From positions 65,281,660 through 65,345,659 of the forward strand of contig NC_092793.1 in NCBI RefSeq assembly GCF_918797505.1: DNA of 64,000 nt. Reading direction: 5' to 3'. The stretch is from Bemisia tabaci. Taxonomy: Eukaryota; Arthropoda; Insecta; Hemiptera; Aleyrodidae. The notes under the pieces were generated by a model. It saw only the letters and a list, made by a program, of their open reading frames with translations. It had not been told where the DNA came from and made no database searches. The position numbers and the translations under genes are program-made. Positions 21,871-33,660 of this stretch are shown in pieces; the stretch's first letter is position 1, and each line of letters opens with the position of its first letter.

Positions 21871-23734
21871 AGATTTTTTTATTTTTGGTACATTTGATGT
21901 CTCCAAGAAAGACTGGAATTTTCTGATAGCTCCTTATGGCTACACAAGTGGACCACAGAAGTGGTTGAATATAAGCATCTAGCAGGATTGAACTTAACTG
22001 GTATGATGATTGTTTTAGTATGCATCAAACCAGTTTCATAGAAACTTCTGTTGGAATACTTAAAGGTGTTGATTTTTTTCAGCCCCTCCTCCCCTACCCC
22101 CTCTCTCATGTAGCCGGATCCTTTCATCTAATTTATTTCAGCACTCAACAGGAAAATTCACAACATTTCTCTCTTGCAGTTCGAATTTTCAAATGGTGGG
22201 GGGGGGGGGGGGGCACACCTTATCACCAACTCCATACTTTGAAGAATATAGTGGATTAAAATAATTCTTGATTGCCTGCAACCTGCAACTTTTTAAGGAC
22301 CAACAAAATGGACTATTGGGGGGGGGGGGGGGGGTGTAATGTATTAACGATGCCTGATTACCATTAAAAAATTCTCCACAACTCTTTGGGACCGTCTATA
22401 AATTACGTCACTCATCCAGGGGGAGAAGGGGTCTGAGAGTGAGTGACATGTAGTAGAGGACACCGAAGTTCTTTTTGAGGAATCGATTTGGCGCGATCCT
22501 TCGAAAGAGCCTTGCAGGAGAGCTTTAACTGATTTTCAATATGTGACTTACTTACTCTCAATTTGGCAACTCTGTTTTTCTACCTTTAACAAAGTTTCCT
22601 CCATTAGACGCAAAGTCAGTTAAATTCTCTTTTTACATCCAAAACGCATTTTCTCTATTTTGAATTTGACAGGTTTGTTAAGTTTGAAACCCACTCTAAA
22701 CCCCTCCCCCCCTCTATTTTTTGTGGCTTAGTTTTTTTTATTTTTTATTCCAATCAGTCCAATTGAAAAGCTTTTTATAATTACTTTCCACCTTTGGTGG
22801 CGTTGATGTAATGGGTTTTTCAAAGGTCGGATAATTTAACATAATCTCCACTAAGTTTTATGCTTTCACTCGAGTGTGTTGCCCTTGTTTGTGATCGACT
22901 TATTAGTTAGAAAAAGCTGAGCATGCTCGAACCTACCTATCCCCGATTTGTTGCCAGTTTATGCCATTAAATATGCCCTACACTTCTGTAGGTACGACGT
23001 TGGATTTTCAGCGGGAGGTTAATCACAGTCGAGAGTATATCGTGTCTATCGAGGCAGTTCTTGCCACTCTCGCTCACTACACGTGAACTTTCTCCACCAT
23101 GTTGTCACCTCAGTAGTTTGCATTTTCTTGTCAGTGCCATTCGATTATTGTCGAAACCAAAGCATCGAGTCTTTTCGTTACTTGTGTATCCTTGTTCCAT
23201 GGGCGTTAACTAAGAGTGACAGCTTAGTTGGAATTTCACATGTGTTTTCTCACGGATTCTCAGGTTCCACTCCCACTATTCTTGCTAGGTACACGGTCCG
23301 TTCTTTATGCCAAAATTTGCCCCTTTTAAAAATACGCTGAAACGATCTTCAAACTTCTCTTAAACCAGGGCCTGAGTAGCGCATAGTGGCCCGGGTTGCA
23401 CGCAGTTAAAAGGACCCGCACAATGCGAGTTGTATTGTATAGCTCGTAAATTGAAGGCGTTTTACGGTTCCAAGACAACAAAGAGTCCCAGATTCCCCCG
23501 TGTTGGTCCCAGGAGATTAACAGGTACTAATTTAGGAACGTTGGAGCCCCTTGAAAAGTTGTAGTTTTTGAGGGGTCGTACGAATCATAATTCCTGAAGT
23601 TTATCAAAATTTCATTCTTGGGCTCTTCAAAACTCTGATATTGCAGCCAAAACCTTCACGAGCCCCATGACCCATGAAATCCCCATCGAGTTTCACACTC
23701 CAATATCTTAGTACTTCTTTGCTTTAGCGCGTGG
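21871..23734. other. No supported gene; poly-G tracts
   Basis: Contains G-runs of 16 (22198-22213) and 17 (22318-22334). Around 23040-23300 there are two initiator-like TCAGT motifs (near 23109 and 23131) in less AT-rich sequence, which could be an unassigned start site, but no coding exon follows convincingly. Confidence 0.4.
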
Positions 23735-24200
23735 TTATGGTGTCAAGGACCGAGAAATACTGGAATTCATCAAGGAATGAACAATTTTTGGGAAAAATCA
23801 GGAAATCTGTTCCTGAAACCAGGAATCTCTCTGCCGCTTAGAGACCATTTCGTGTTCATAGTTGGTGGACATTTTAGGTTGGTCCCTGTTGTTATTTAGG
23901 TTCATGGTTTTCCTTTTGAGCCGCCATCATTGACCTCTTACATGACATATTTGAACCTTCAAATCATCATATTAATACAGATGCTTGCATTTACTAGATA
24001 ATATGTATAAACACCAGGAACACTTTTAGAATTAAAAATTTGATTGTGTGCCTAAAAATCGGCTGAAAGGGTTTTTCCCCAGGAAATACTAGGAAAGTGA
24101 GAGAAAACTTACGTTTCTCATCAGGCAATTAGCTCCTGGAAATCAGGGAAAATCAGTGGAAAATCAGGGATGATCATGGTCAAGAATTCTAGACACCGTG
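23735..24200. mobile_element. Probable inverted-repeat element with GGTGTC ends
   Basis: The left end reads ATGGTGTCAAGGACC and the right end, reversed, reads CACGGTGTCTAGAATTC. The interior is full of variants of TCAGGAAA and AAATCAGG, a composition also seen in the 28123-28404 element. Ends are diverged and no target duplication is clear. Confidence 0.4.
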
Positions 24201-26046
24201 ATTCTGAACTATCTCAACTATTAAATTATCAAAAAAAATGTATTATTATTATTTCTTTTTTTTTAGTTTAAAAAATTAGGAGAATGATGACCGAGAATAG
24301 GGTTTTGAGAAGGAAAGTTTTTAATTGTGGAGCGATGCAGCTCTCGCGATGACGGAAGTATATCAAAAAATATCTCATATAGGTATAGTGTACAGTGTAC
24401 CAAAGGAGGGAAAAATCGTTAAACCACTTCGTTTGTAGCTTCCGAAGCAATCTGCGCGATCTAACAGCGACGCGCCTTCATTTCCGTGCGACACCTCCCG
24501 CATTGCCGTGAAGTTAGTTTAGTTGCGTGACCCAACTCGAGTCTCCCGTGGCCGTTCCACGCCTTTACGACGGATTTGAATCAGATAGGTAGGCGTTTTA
24601 AATTATAGTGAACCCATCCCGGGGGGGGGGGGGGGGGACATTTAGATGCCGAACATACAATCAGCTGCATTACTGATTTCTTATTCGATTTATGCAAGAT
24701 CGAAATCTTAGCTTCATGAAGTGTATACTTCAACCCTAAATTATCCGTCACAGCCTTGGCCGAGGCTTTAGCTTATCCAACTACTGTTGATTAATGCGTA
24801 TCTCCATTACTGAGTATCTCCATTACCAGCTACATTACTGATTTCTTTTTGGATTTTCTATTAAGAGCGACAGTGTAACATCCTAAAACGTAGATCAACC
24901 CAATATTATCTATTAAAGTCGTGACTTATTTAGTAGCTTCGAAGCGACGAAAGCTTCTGTATAGCCGTAAAAGTTTCCCTCCTCCTCCTCTTCCTCTGTC
25001 GCCCCCCTCAAAAAAGCAATCCTGACCCCATCATTAAATGTTTAATGTAAAGCTGTAGCACACCAATTCGATGATGAACCAAATCACGTTTCCCGGTAAT
25101 GCTCATTAATATCAATGGAAAACAAATATTTCAACATCATCATTTGAAAACTCGCTTGATAATTCTTCTTCTCCTTGTGAGGCATATCCCACGAACATTT
25201 CAAGAAATAAAGATGATGTGTTAACAAAGATGGTTCTCTTCTCAGTAAAAAAACCAAGGCACGCGGATCAGAAATGTTACTTTCCTGAACGTGATGAATT
25301 TGTCCGCCATGCTTGCAAGCTTCTGCACTGTACGGCAACACCCCTATTTCTCCCCACGTTTCCCTAATGAAAGTTCTTGCCGCAGAAGCGTCGGGCCCTC
25401 CGTGTTCTATTTCTTGCGGTGCGTCCCTCTCACCGAAATATCTTTTCGTCTGCTCCGCATGAGACGTAAAAAATGAGAAACGTATTGGTTGATAGTTGAC
25501 GCCGTACTGCGCCTCTCCGAAGGTGCTGTTTTTTCCTTGTGGTCTGTCCAAAGTTCATGACTCCTGCTTTTTGGGTCTGGCATCGTTAAGTAACTGCAAT
25601 AGATAAGGAGGTATTTACATAGTACGTGAGGGCTCTATTATCGGGGCTACAAAGTGCACAGTTCCAAGTCTCATTTCTGGGGCTCACTCACATTCTCCCT
25701 TTTTCCCTCTTTCCCTCTTTTTTTTTAACTCACAAGTTGGGTTAATGCTATTCGTCATTTGTAATTCCATTCAAAAGGAGGACGGGAAAGGTCGAGATGA
25801 CATGGACAGTGAAGTGAGGCGAAGTTGGTTTTGGAGCGAGATTTGCTTACCTCTTCCTCTATTGTCCACGTCACTAATTAGCTTTAATGATGTCATTAAG
25901 CGACTCAATCTCCTCAGCCGGTGCTCCCTGAAAACGAGTCATTATTTATTATCGGAAGTCTGCCATCATGAGAGAAAATGAAACTGGAAATGCTTTCCTT
26001 CATAATATTGTCACCCAACGAAAGTTTTATCCACACGCGTGTACTT
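24201..26046. other. Mostly unassigned DNA, one weak minus-strand frame inside
   Basis: Contains a 17-base G-run (24621-24637) and AT-rich sequence. Apart from the candidate frame at 25084-25551 I see nothing coding. Confidence 0.4.
25084..25551 (-). CDS. Possible coding frame of unknown function
   Basis: A 155-codon frame on the minus strand is long for this AT-rich region, and its composition is plausibly protein-like (for example RTFIRETWGEIGVLPYS). It has no recognised domain, no signal peptide, and its overlap with a shorter + strand frame weakens the case. It could be a diverged gene, a pseudogene or chance. Confidence 0.22.
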   Translation of the reverse strand: MDRPQGKNSTFGEAQYGVNYQPIRFSFFTSHAEQTKRYFGERDAPQEIEHGGPDASAARTFIRETWGEIGVLPYSAEACKHGGQIHHVQESNISDPRALVFLLRREPSLLTHHLYFLKCSWDMPHKEKKNYQASFQMMMLKYLFSIDINEHYRET

Positions 26047-26211
26047 CAGTAGCGTGACGTGCGTTGCAATGTATCGATTATTATGCTGTTTAAACCTATG
26101 GAAAAGGATCGATAATCAGGATATTCGCAGCGAACACCTTAGTAATCGATTCTTTACCAGAGGTTTAATTGGCAGAACAATCGATATATCGCAAAGCACG
26201 CCACGCCACTG
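26047..26211. mobile_element. hAT-like MITE (family C), 165 bp
   Basis: It starts CAGTAGCGTGACGTGCG and ends CACGCCACGCCACTG, flanked by the perfect 8-bp duplication GTGTACTT (26039-26046 and 26212-26219). It has the same length and core (TATCGATT, TTTAAACCTATGG) as 43868-44032. Confidence 0.88.
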
Positions 26212-26294
26212 GTGTACTTGCACGCACACTTTGGCTTGATCCGCATTCTACCTTACCCCGAAATAAAGGTGCACAGTTAATCCTCACTTGCATC

Positions 26295-26430
26295 GAAATA
26301 GAATTGGTTTCTATTTGACGGGAGTAAGTTCAAAATATCATGAGCCCTGGCCTTTTTTTGATCACGGAGGATGCTAGGGCTCATGAATTTTTAGACTTAC
26401 ACTCGTCTTACAGAAACCGATTCAATTTTG
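26295..26430. mobile_element. Palindromic MITE of about 136 bp (family J)
   Basis: The left arm AATTGGTTTCTATTTGACG ... CATGAGCCCT is matched by the inverted right arm AGGGCTCATG ... CGTCTTACAGAAACCGATT. The loop is about 28 bp. There is no clear target duplication. Confidence 0.6.
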
Positions 26431-27954
26431 GAATATTCCATTCTTATCATGTATTTTCATTCGGGCTCGTAAAAGAGATGTCAAAAAACTTTATTCAACA
26501 TTAACACAACGAGATATCCAGTGCATCGTGCCCTCTTCTCATGTGTCCATAGAATTCTATTTTTTTTTCTCTCTTCGCTCAGTCGATCCGATCAATGATT
26601 AACCCCGTGGTTTTTTTTTTGTAATGATTATCCTCTTTTTTCCCCACCGCATCCATGTCAGAAGACACGGAGGTTTCTATAAATACGCGTAAACGGGGTT
26701 TTAATTAAGTATTCAAATTGCACAATATGGGGAAGGTAATATCAGGAGTGCAATTTCAGCCGTATATTGTTTGTGACAGAAGTTGAGATGATCAAAACTT
26801 CAACAAAATAATAATAAAACAATAAATGTAGATCAAATTAAAATCAAATACCAACCCTCAACTTTTCGTATGAAAGCATTCAAATTCTGTAGTCAACAGA
26901 TTCTCGATTCATTCCAAGAATCACAAGGTCATGAGGCGCAAACAAACAGGTAAACGAAGTTAAAAAGTCAAAAGGCAGAGCTAAAGGGTGAAGGGATTTT
27001 TCGATTCATTACCCGAAATCCCTTGAGTTAAAAGTCTTAGCCTCACCGCTTCAAAGAAGTAGCGTAAGCCCGTAATTGGTTTCTCCGAAAGGAGAGTAAT
27101 TCTCTTTCTCAGAATTTAGTAGCGCTCTTTCAACCTTCTTACATTGCTCGCTTTTTCCAAGAAATTCCCCACGCTCTTTTATATTCTCGGAATTGTTTAA
27201 ATTGTCGCAACATAGGTACATTAATTGGAAACCGAGTATATTCGCTTACATTTTCTCCCCGTGAAACGTGAAACATCTCTCCGTGCGCACTTCGTTTCTG
27301 CCTCTTCAGCAAAATCACTTAACCCTTCAAGAGGAAGTGTATTCATGCGAACAAAAAATGTTGCTTAAGACGTAATCGATCGCAGTATTGGCTCGTTTCT
27401 GTCGAACTTGATCTTACCCGTAAGGTTCAATGGCCGAAGTTTACTGCGGAGAAGGTTGAAAAATTACTTTATACAAATACATATCACAATTGGGCTACAT
27501 TTTGAAGCAAGGAACTAATATTTCTGGTTTATTCACACAATGATTTAAGCGCTCAGGAAAATGAACTGGACTTCTGTTGTTTCTAAAGCGGGAAATGGTA
27601 TAGCTCCTCATGGCAAAATCTTCCGATCATTATAACCTGCAGAGTTCCCGATTCCAAAAAATTTTGGGGGAGGGGGGGGGGTGGATGTTTGTCGACGTTA
27701 TTAGGACACGTCGTGAATTCCGTAAGGACGGAAGCACACAAACAAAATCGTAATCGATGGTGTTGTAGTTTTCTCGACTTTAAATGATGTTAAATTTTTC
27801 CTTGGTGGAGCGTCCCGCATTTTCCTCATCGGTATTACCGTTACCCACTCTCATTATCAGTAATAATCGCCATGACCAAAACTCAAAGTAAGCACGTACA
27901 GATCGTCATTTTTTTTCACTGTGAGATTATGTACAACAATTTTTTTTATTCCTG
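26431..27954. other. No supported gene
   Basis: AT-rich sequence with short frames only, T-runs, and a 10-base G-run at 27672-27681. Confidence 0.5.
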
Positions 27955-28500
27955 CATCTGAGAGTTCTTAATGTGCTACGTTCGTCATATTTTTATAATT
28001 TTTTTCTATCGTGGGAAATTTTAGAAAAATAGATTCGAAAGTTAGAAAATCTGGCGCCTTGTGACGTCATCAGACAGAATTTTCCATTTAAACTCATGTA
28101 TTTTAGCAGATTAGGCCATTTGCAGGGTTGCCACAGTCAGGGAAAACCGGGAAATGTCAGGGAATTCTATAAAGTCAGAGAAAACCGGGAAATGTCAGGG
28201 AAAATGACAAAAATGTCAGGGAAAGTTAAATTACCTTCATTTGCTTTCCAGAATGGGTTCGAGGTTTCGAACAACAAATGCCTAAAAAATTATTTTCAAT
28301 TATGCCTTCTTGACCATCCGTCACATCTTCAATTGTCAGTGAATTCACCGAAATGTGTCAGGGGAATCAGGGAATTTTATTTTCTAAATTCTGTGGCAAT
28401 CCTGCATCTGGTCACATCTCCTCTAATAAATTAATTATTCATTTTAGAAATCAAGGGTATTTTCATGCTCATTTCCCTCTGTTGTGTTTTTTCATAAACA
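27955..28500. repeat. Interspersed repeat (family I), copy split by an element
   Basis: The landmarks described for 13965-14215 occur in order up to GCAGATTAGGCCATTTG. They resume after 28404 with GGTCACATCTCCTC and TCAAGGGTATTTTC. The 282 bases between are a separate inserted element. Confidence 0.6.
28123..28404. mobile_element. Inverted-repeat element inserted in a family I repeat
   Basis: The ends are CAGGGTTGCCACAG and, reversed, CAGGATTGCCACAG. The interior repeats GTCAGGGAAA and ACCGGGAAATG. The uninterrupted site at about 14155-14175 supports insertion. The target duplication is degenerate (CATTTG against CATCTG). A TIR starting CAGGG with a 6-8 bp duplication would fit hAT. Confidence 0.65.
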
Positions 28501-29053
28501 TGAAATTTCCTAAATTTCCGACACCTGCAAAGTCTCCAATTGGGGAAGGGGGGGTGTGTGTCTCAGGAAACATAGATTTTATTGCATAACTTACTAAATT
28601 CAGACATTAGTTATAAAATTCTTTTATTATAAATCTACCCCCTCTCAAAATTGATTTTCTCAGGAAAGAGAGAAAAAATCTTAGTTTGGGCACCACTGAC
28701 TCTGGCAATCGAGTTCCCATGTGGGACGATTCGGAGCCGGAGGAGATTAGCGTCCGCGGCGCTGGGAGATGTTATTGGTCAGTTCGAGCTCAGATTTCTC
28801 AGAATTTCGGAAATGCCTAAGCACCCCCCCCCCCCCCCTCTCTTGGAAGCGAAGCGCGAAGCCGCGGACAGACCCTCAGCGTGGAGGTCCTGCTCACTGT
28901 CGTGGCAACAGTTGAAGACTCGCACAACAATAGACAATCATCTTCCTAAACGTGTTTGCATTTTCTCGACCGCCGCAACACCTGGTCGCCTCGAGGCCTC
29001 CCGTTAGTAACCTCTTAACACTCGAAACGTTTTCCTCTGACCCGCGACCGCGG
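28501..29053. other. No supported gene; GC-richer patch
   Basis: A 118-codon frame runs across a 15-base C-run (28824-28838), which makes it unlikely to be coding. Nothing else is recognisable. Confidence 0.4.
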
Positions 29054-29217
29054 CAATTGCGGATACAGCAAATTGGCAACAGTGTTGTTCTCCATCTAAA
29101 CCTATGGAAATCTATCGATTCTCCGGGGGGGGGGGGATGCTCCGACAAGAAGCGATTATTTAACATGGGTTTAAATGGAGGGAGTTCGGTGTTGCCAAAT
29201 TGCTGGATCCGCCTCTG
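29054..29217. mobile_element. hAT-like MITE (family D), 164 bp
   Basis: It starts CAATTGCGGATACAGCAAAT and ends GCTGGATCCGCCTCTG. The core is CTAAACCTATGGAAAT and ATCGATTCT, then a 12-base G-run, then GTTTAAATGGAG. It shows the same length and ends as 49060-49223 and 51264-51425. The flanks match at only about 5 of 8 bases. Confidence 0.7.
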
Positions 29218-29970
29218 GATCAGGATGGCAAGTCTCTCCTTGAAACTGCTGCGGCGCTCACGTCCTCTTGAACTCCTCAAGTCTCTAGAAGGGATGAGTT
29301 CCTGTCCCTATCCGTTTCTCCTTAATCGTCCACTTTTCGCTTTATTTTTTTTATTTCATTTCCCCGAAACTTCCCTCCAAGGGGTGTATCCCCCAGCATA
29401 GTATTATTTAAATAAATAAAGTGATTTCTGTAATGCAAAATGGCAATACCCAAATCAATAACAATTCTAAAAAAAACCGCACAAATTGAGCAATTATCAG
29501 CATTAAACACGTTTGCAGCATCAGCAGTGGAAACTAGTTATTTTATTCTTCACGAGTAAAATAGAGAAAGCCAACCGCTAATAGATACCTATACTAGGTA
29601 ATTATTGTAAAGTCGCTGCCACTAGTACCCTATTTTTAATAATTTATTATAGCTGCTTCTGCAAAGTATGTGAATTATGTTAAAGACTTCTTTTCTAATC
29701 ACGAAATTATCGGTAAACCTGAAATTCTTTATCCGTAAATCTAATGCAAAATGTGTTCAGCAAATTGCTCACGAGTTGAATGGAAAATTGTATGTAAATG
29801 ATTTTATCAAATGAAATTCCAGTACATTTTTCGATGGACTTGGGATACCACGAATCGCCGAAAAAGATCGTATGAATTCTATTTCGAAATATTAGAATCC
29901 CCTTTCATCAAGAGCTTGAGGTCCCAAAATATGCACACAATTTTATGCGTCATCACTACCTAACGACGAA
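29218..29970. other. No supported gene
   Basis: AT-rich with frames under about 65 codons. Nothing recognised. Confidence 0.5.
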
Positions 29971-30134
29971 CAGTGACGAGGAGTAAACGATCGATTATCG
30001 ATATCTCTCCAATTGTAGCTATGGCAAAGAATCGATTTTTAAGGTGTTAATTGCGAACAGCTCGTTTATCGATCTTTTTCCATAGGTTCAAATAGCAGAT
30101 CAATGGATGTGTCGCAAAGCATGTCACACTACTG
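29971..30134. mobile_element. hAT-like MITE (family C), degraded copy
   Basis: It is 164 bp with ends CAGTGACGAGG and, reversed, CAGTAGTGTGACATG. It contains AATCGATTTTTAAGGTGTTA and TTTTTCCATAGGTTCAAAT, which align with the intact copies. TAACGAC occurs beside both ends but is offset by three bases on the left, so the duplication is blurred. Confidence 0.6.
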
Positions 30135-31095
30135 ATAACGACTGCCGTAATCACATAGTCAATGAGGTTGCTGTTTCCTCACGAGGTAGATTCGAATTGT
30201 AGTCTTTCAATGATGAGTTTCCTCGGTCCATGGATCGGAGAAATTGCACGAAAAGTTTTATTTTTTTAAATCGTATTGGCCTGATGAAAGTTGGCCGATT
30301 TCTCCCGGAAAACCCCTGTTGTGTTTGAGAAGGAGGCTCATTGTTTCCGCTCTGATTCCCATGGGCAAAATTTTGTCCGGCGTCGCACCACTTGTTGCTC
30401 GAGCACTGATTTTCCGCACTCCTGCACTGACTCCGCTGTGCTTCTGCTGAATAACACGGGGAATTCAAGATGAAAATTCTGATATGGCAAGTGCAATGTG
30501 TGGAATTCGGCGGAAAACTCCTTTACATACCCAACAAGAGTTACCGTAATTATTGCATTCATCATTGATGCACTGAAAGTTCAGTGGTGTACCTGAGGGA
30601 TGTTCAATGTTCAGGAATCTAGATCCCCCATGACTGGAACTTTTTCCCAATTAAGTCATTTTTCGTGATTTTCAGGAGTTTACCTTTGAACATCCCAACG
30701 CCCCTCAAGAAAATTTTTAACCGAGACTCCCCCTCTCCCACGAAAAATGTCTGGCCACGCCGGTAACTCCCTGGCTCCCTAAGCTCCCTGGAAGGCTCTT
30801 GAGATAACTTGAGATCCGTACGTATGCATGGGCACCAGAAACAAGGCGGAGTAAAATCTGGCGACTGAAGGACGGGAAAAGCGTGGAAAAGATGTCTCCT
30901 TTTTCGAGAGCGGTTTTTTCCTACACGATGTCGAGCGATGGATGTTGCGTAACGTTGCTTGTGCCCGACAATGACCTCTGCCAAACTCATCTCCTTCTCC
31001 TCCGCCTAGCGATGGAATGGCTTATTCCAAATAAGACGTAGATGTGGAATCGCTATGGCGGTTTTTTGAAATATGTAGGTCGCTCGGTTTCTACA
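30135..31095. other. Unassigned; overlapping minus-strand frames
   Basis: Three minus-strand frames of 61-123 codons overlap. Two contain short cysteine-rich stretches (QCINDECNNYGNSCWVCKG and QCRSAENQCSSNKWC), but no frame joins them and no signal peptide is visible. I do not call a gene. Confidence 0.35.
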
Positions 31096-31346
31096 CTGCC
31101 GTCCTGAAGAAAAACGCCGTATGAACATTCGAGAGTTGCCAAATTTCCCCGAGAGAAGCATGTATTTTTGAAGATAGTTTTGTATATTTTTCCTTGAAAT
31201 TTCCAGATACTTTACATTAAATCGTGAGCGAAATTGTCTACAAATGTTGTAGAAAAATACACACAATTTTATCGATTAATTCAATTTTTGTTGAAGGAAA
31301 TACGGCAACGTCAAATGACTTACGGTGTTCTTCCTCAGCACGGTTG
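31096..31346. mobile_element. MITE-A copy 1, about 251 bp
   Basis: The left end is CTGCCGTCCTGAAG, then AAAACGCCGTATGAA and GAGTTGCCAAATTT. The right end carries the inverse (GGCAACGTC, TACGGTGTTC, AGCACGG). It matches six other copies in the window. The terminal bases at the right are altered, so the target duplication is unclear. Confidence 0.8.
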
Positions 31347-32117
31347 CGTAGTTGCTCGCGAATTCGATCCATCGTTCGATTGTTTACCCTCTCTTGTAGC
31401 CTCATTCACTGACCTAGATGAAATCGGTGACGTTTGGCAATGAACGTAAATTTATCAAAAACGGAAAAAACCCGAATTTGGAAACTGGCGTATTTTGCAA
31501 ATGTTTCGTATCCTGGCAGATCCTGCGTTAAGGCTTCAAAGAAATGACGGGGCGATGTGGGTTTATTTGATCCGTTAACGCAATAAGCGTTGTTGTGAGC
31601 AACGAATAACTGGTTTCACCGGTCGAAAACGCCTTCAGTTTCGCGTGATACTTCACCGCTCGCACGGGAGTTAAGAGATTTGTATCAAAAATCACCGCGC
31701 ACCTCGATGCTAACACATTTCAATCGCTTATCGAGCATTCATGAAGTATTACTTCGCATTCAGTCGTAAATTCTGAATGGGAACTGTTGACGTGATTTGC
31801 AAATGTTGCGTATGACGTGAGTTGCCGTAGGAAGAGCGGAAATTTACATGTTTAATCCTCAGATTCTGCCCCCAGTACCTTGTGCCTTCGTGTATGCTTG
31901 ATTTTTTATCAATACTTGAGCCACATTTGGTTCAACTCAACCATAGCCAATATTTTTGGGACGGTAAAAGGGCAAAGGCCTGCTTTTATCAAGGCTCTTT
32001 GCAAAAAGTATACATACGGTATTATTACCTGTGTCGCTCAGTTTTTCGTCAGAAAATTCAGCAACGTAAAATTCAGCTAAGCCAAGTCCGGTTATTACTG
32101 CCCAAAGAATACAATTA
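31347..32117. other. No supported gene
   Basis: Short frames only. A fragment near 31630-31690 resembles the repeat unit seen near 7540 and 48740 (CTTCA, GCGTGATACTTCAC). Confidence 0.4.
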
Positions 32118-32671
32118 CAGTAGACTCTGGATTATCCGGATTAATTGGTGCCGGGCCTGATCCGGATGGAAAAGAAATCCGGATAATAATAGTTAACACA
32201 AACACCACCAACCAACACCACAGCATTCTTATTATGTACACATCATGTACATACCAACACGAACTTAAAAGGTTATAACGCCAAACTGAACGACTCAATG
32301 GTGGTTGTGAATGGTAGCCGACAACGATAAATTACAATACAACGATTAAAGCGCGGAATGTGTGAAGTATTCATGCAGTCTTGTAGCCGCTAATGTGCGT
32401 TTCAGGCTAACTAACTGACTGCACTGGGTTTGGCGTCATGCGAGAAGTATTTATGTAATCTAGTAGGCGCTAATGCGTCCCACGCCGACCTCACTGTTTG
32501 GCGCAATGCGTGAAGTATTCCTTCAGCCTTGCAGGCGCCAATATACCTTGCGACCGCTTCTCCGCGGATCCGCTCACTTATCGGAATGCGTACGTAGTTA
32601 CGTGGTTGCAAAATCGATCCGGATAATCCAGAGTCCGGATAATACGAAGCCGGATAATCCAGACTCTACTG
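32118..32671. mobile_element. pogo/Tigger-like non-autonomous element, 554 bp
   Basis: The left end CAGTAGACTCTGGATTATCC and the right end, reversed, CAGTAGAGTCTGGATTATCC agree at 19 of 20 bases, and both are flanked by TA (32116-32117 and 32672-32673). CAGTA-type ends with TA duplications fit the pogo/Tigger branch of Tc1/mariner. It has no transposase frame. The interior carries a minisatellite (32351-32545), and the right end contains extra copies of CCGGATAATCC. Confidence 0.85.
32351..32545. repeat. Minisatellite (about 68/80-bp units), locus 2, inside the pogo-like element
   Basis: GAAGTATT occurs at 32364, 32444 and 32512, giving spacings of 80 and 68. Each is followed by CAGTCTTGTAG-type sequence and GCGC(T/C)AAT. 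It is homologous to 17677-17835 and to the inverted array at 53187-53403. Confidence 0.75.
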
Positions 32672-32796
32672 TACGGACCTCACATTTTGCGACGATAAAA
32701 TCTGAGGTTTGCGTTTTCCCTCACTTTTCTGCAACATTATAAAGGAACTTAATTTTCTATGCCACGCCGATCGGAGAAAGCCGCTGAAAGAAAAGC

Positions 32797-32852
32797 TGGC
32801 GCCAATTCTTATCAAATTCAAATTCACGAATTTGATTAAAAATTGGCGCCAG
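32797..32852. repeat. Short perfect-ended hairpin
   Basis: CTGGCGCCAATT and its inverse AATTGGCGCCAG flank a further partly paired ATCAAATTCA / TGAATTTGAT core. Function is unknown. Confidence 0.6.
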
Positions 32853-33299
32853 AAGACTTCCTCGCGGCATATGAGCGGCTATTTTTTTTACCCACGCTCT
32901 TTGAGCAATGTGGACCGAGTACGTCAGTAGATGAACTTTCGGTTCCTAGAAATACCCATGCGGAACTACAATCTAATCAAACTGGATCAGTATCTGCTAT
33001 TGTGTTTGCCAGAATGACACCTCGGTTTCAAATCTTGTTTACTTCTTGCATCGGGCATCTCCTCCATTGTTTAGCGTATTTTGTTCGGATCATTCCTTCT
33101 TCGAGTGGGAACGAGCCTTGATCGCTGATTTCGTTGATCCCCAGTCTATGACATAAATCTGATTCAGTGGCGTTACAGAGTTTTGCTGGCCCCTCCGCAA
33201 AAAAATGTTATCACCCCCCTCCCCTTTCTATTGCGATCATGCTCTAAAACAAACTGCAGTAAATGACTACCGGAACTAAGCAAACATCGAGACAAAAAA

Positions 33300-33660
33300 G
33301 TTTGCAAACTGATTGCGGTGGACGCACGGGTCGTAAGACAGTATGTTGGAGCACAGTTTTCCCTCAAAAATATATACTGTTTGGTGCAACACTAGTGACG
33401 TCCATTCAGGAAGGCAACTGCAGATGCGTTTCGGCCTTGTTGGGCCGATCCTCAGTGTAGTGCAGCCTCCTGAATTTCCTGCTACCAAGCTCGAGAGGTC
33501 GTGAAAACCAGCCCGAGACTAGTGTTACACCAAACAGCATATCTCTCTGAGGAAAGACTGTGCTCATATGAGCTTTTTCCCGGCAGATTTTGAGATTTTT
33601 AGCTTTATGCTGAATTTTTAACGCATGTTGGCAAAAAACTCCAACATACCAAAAAACTTT
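33300..33660. repeat. Interspersed repeat (family K) containing an inverted-repeat segment
   Basis: It starts CTGATTGCGGTGGACG as at 14845. Between this and the shared ACCAAACAGCAT it holds about 200 extra bases flanked by arms: 33347-33397 (GAGCACAGTTTTCC, CTGTTTGGTGCAACACTAGT) and 33516-33570 (its inverse). The loop contains the palindrome TTCGGCCTTGTTGGGCCGA. Confidence 0.6.

Noticed and set aside
30338..30650. Two cysteine-rich stretches suggesting a small secreted peptide gene
   Set aside because: They are in different frames, with no signal peptide and no consistent splice joining them.
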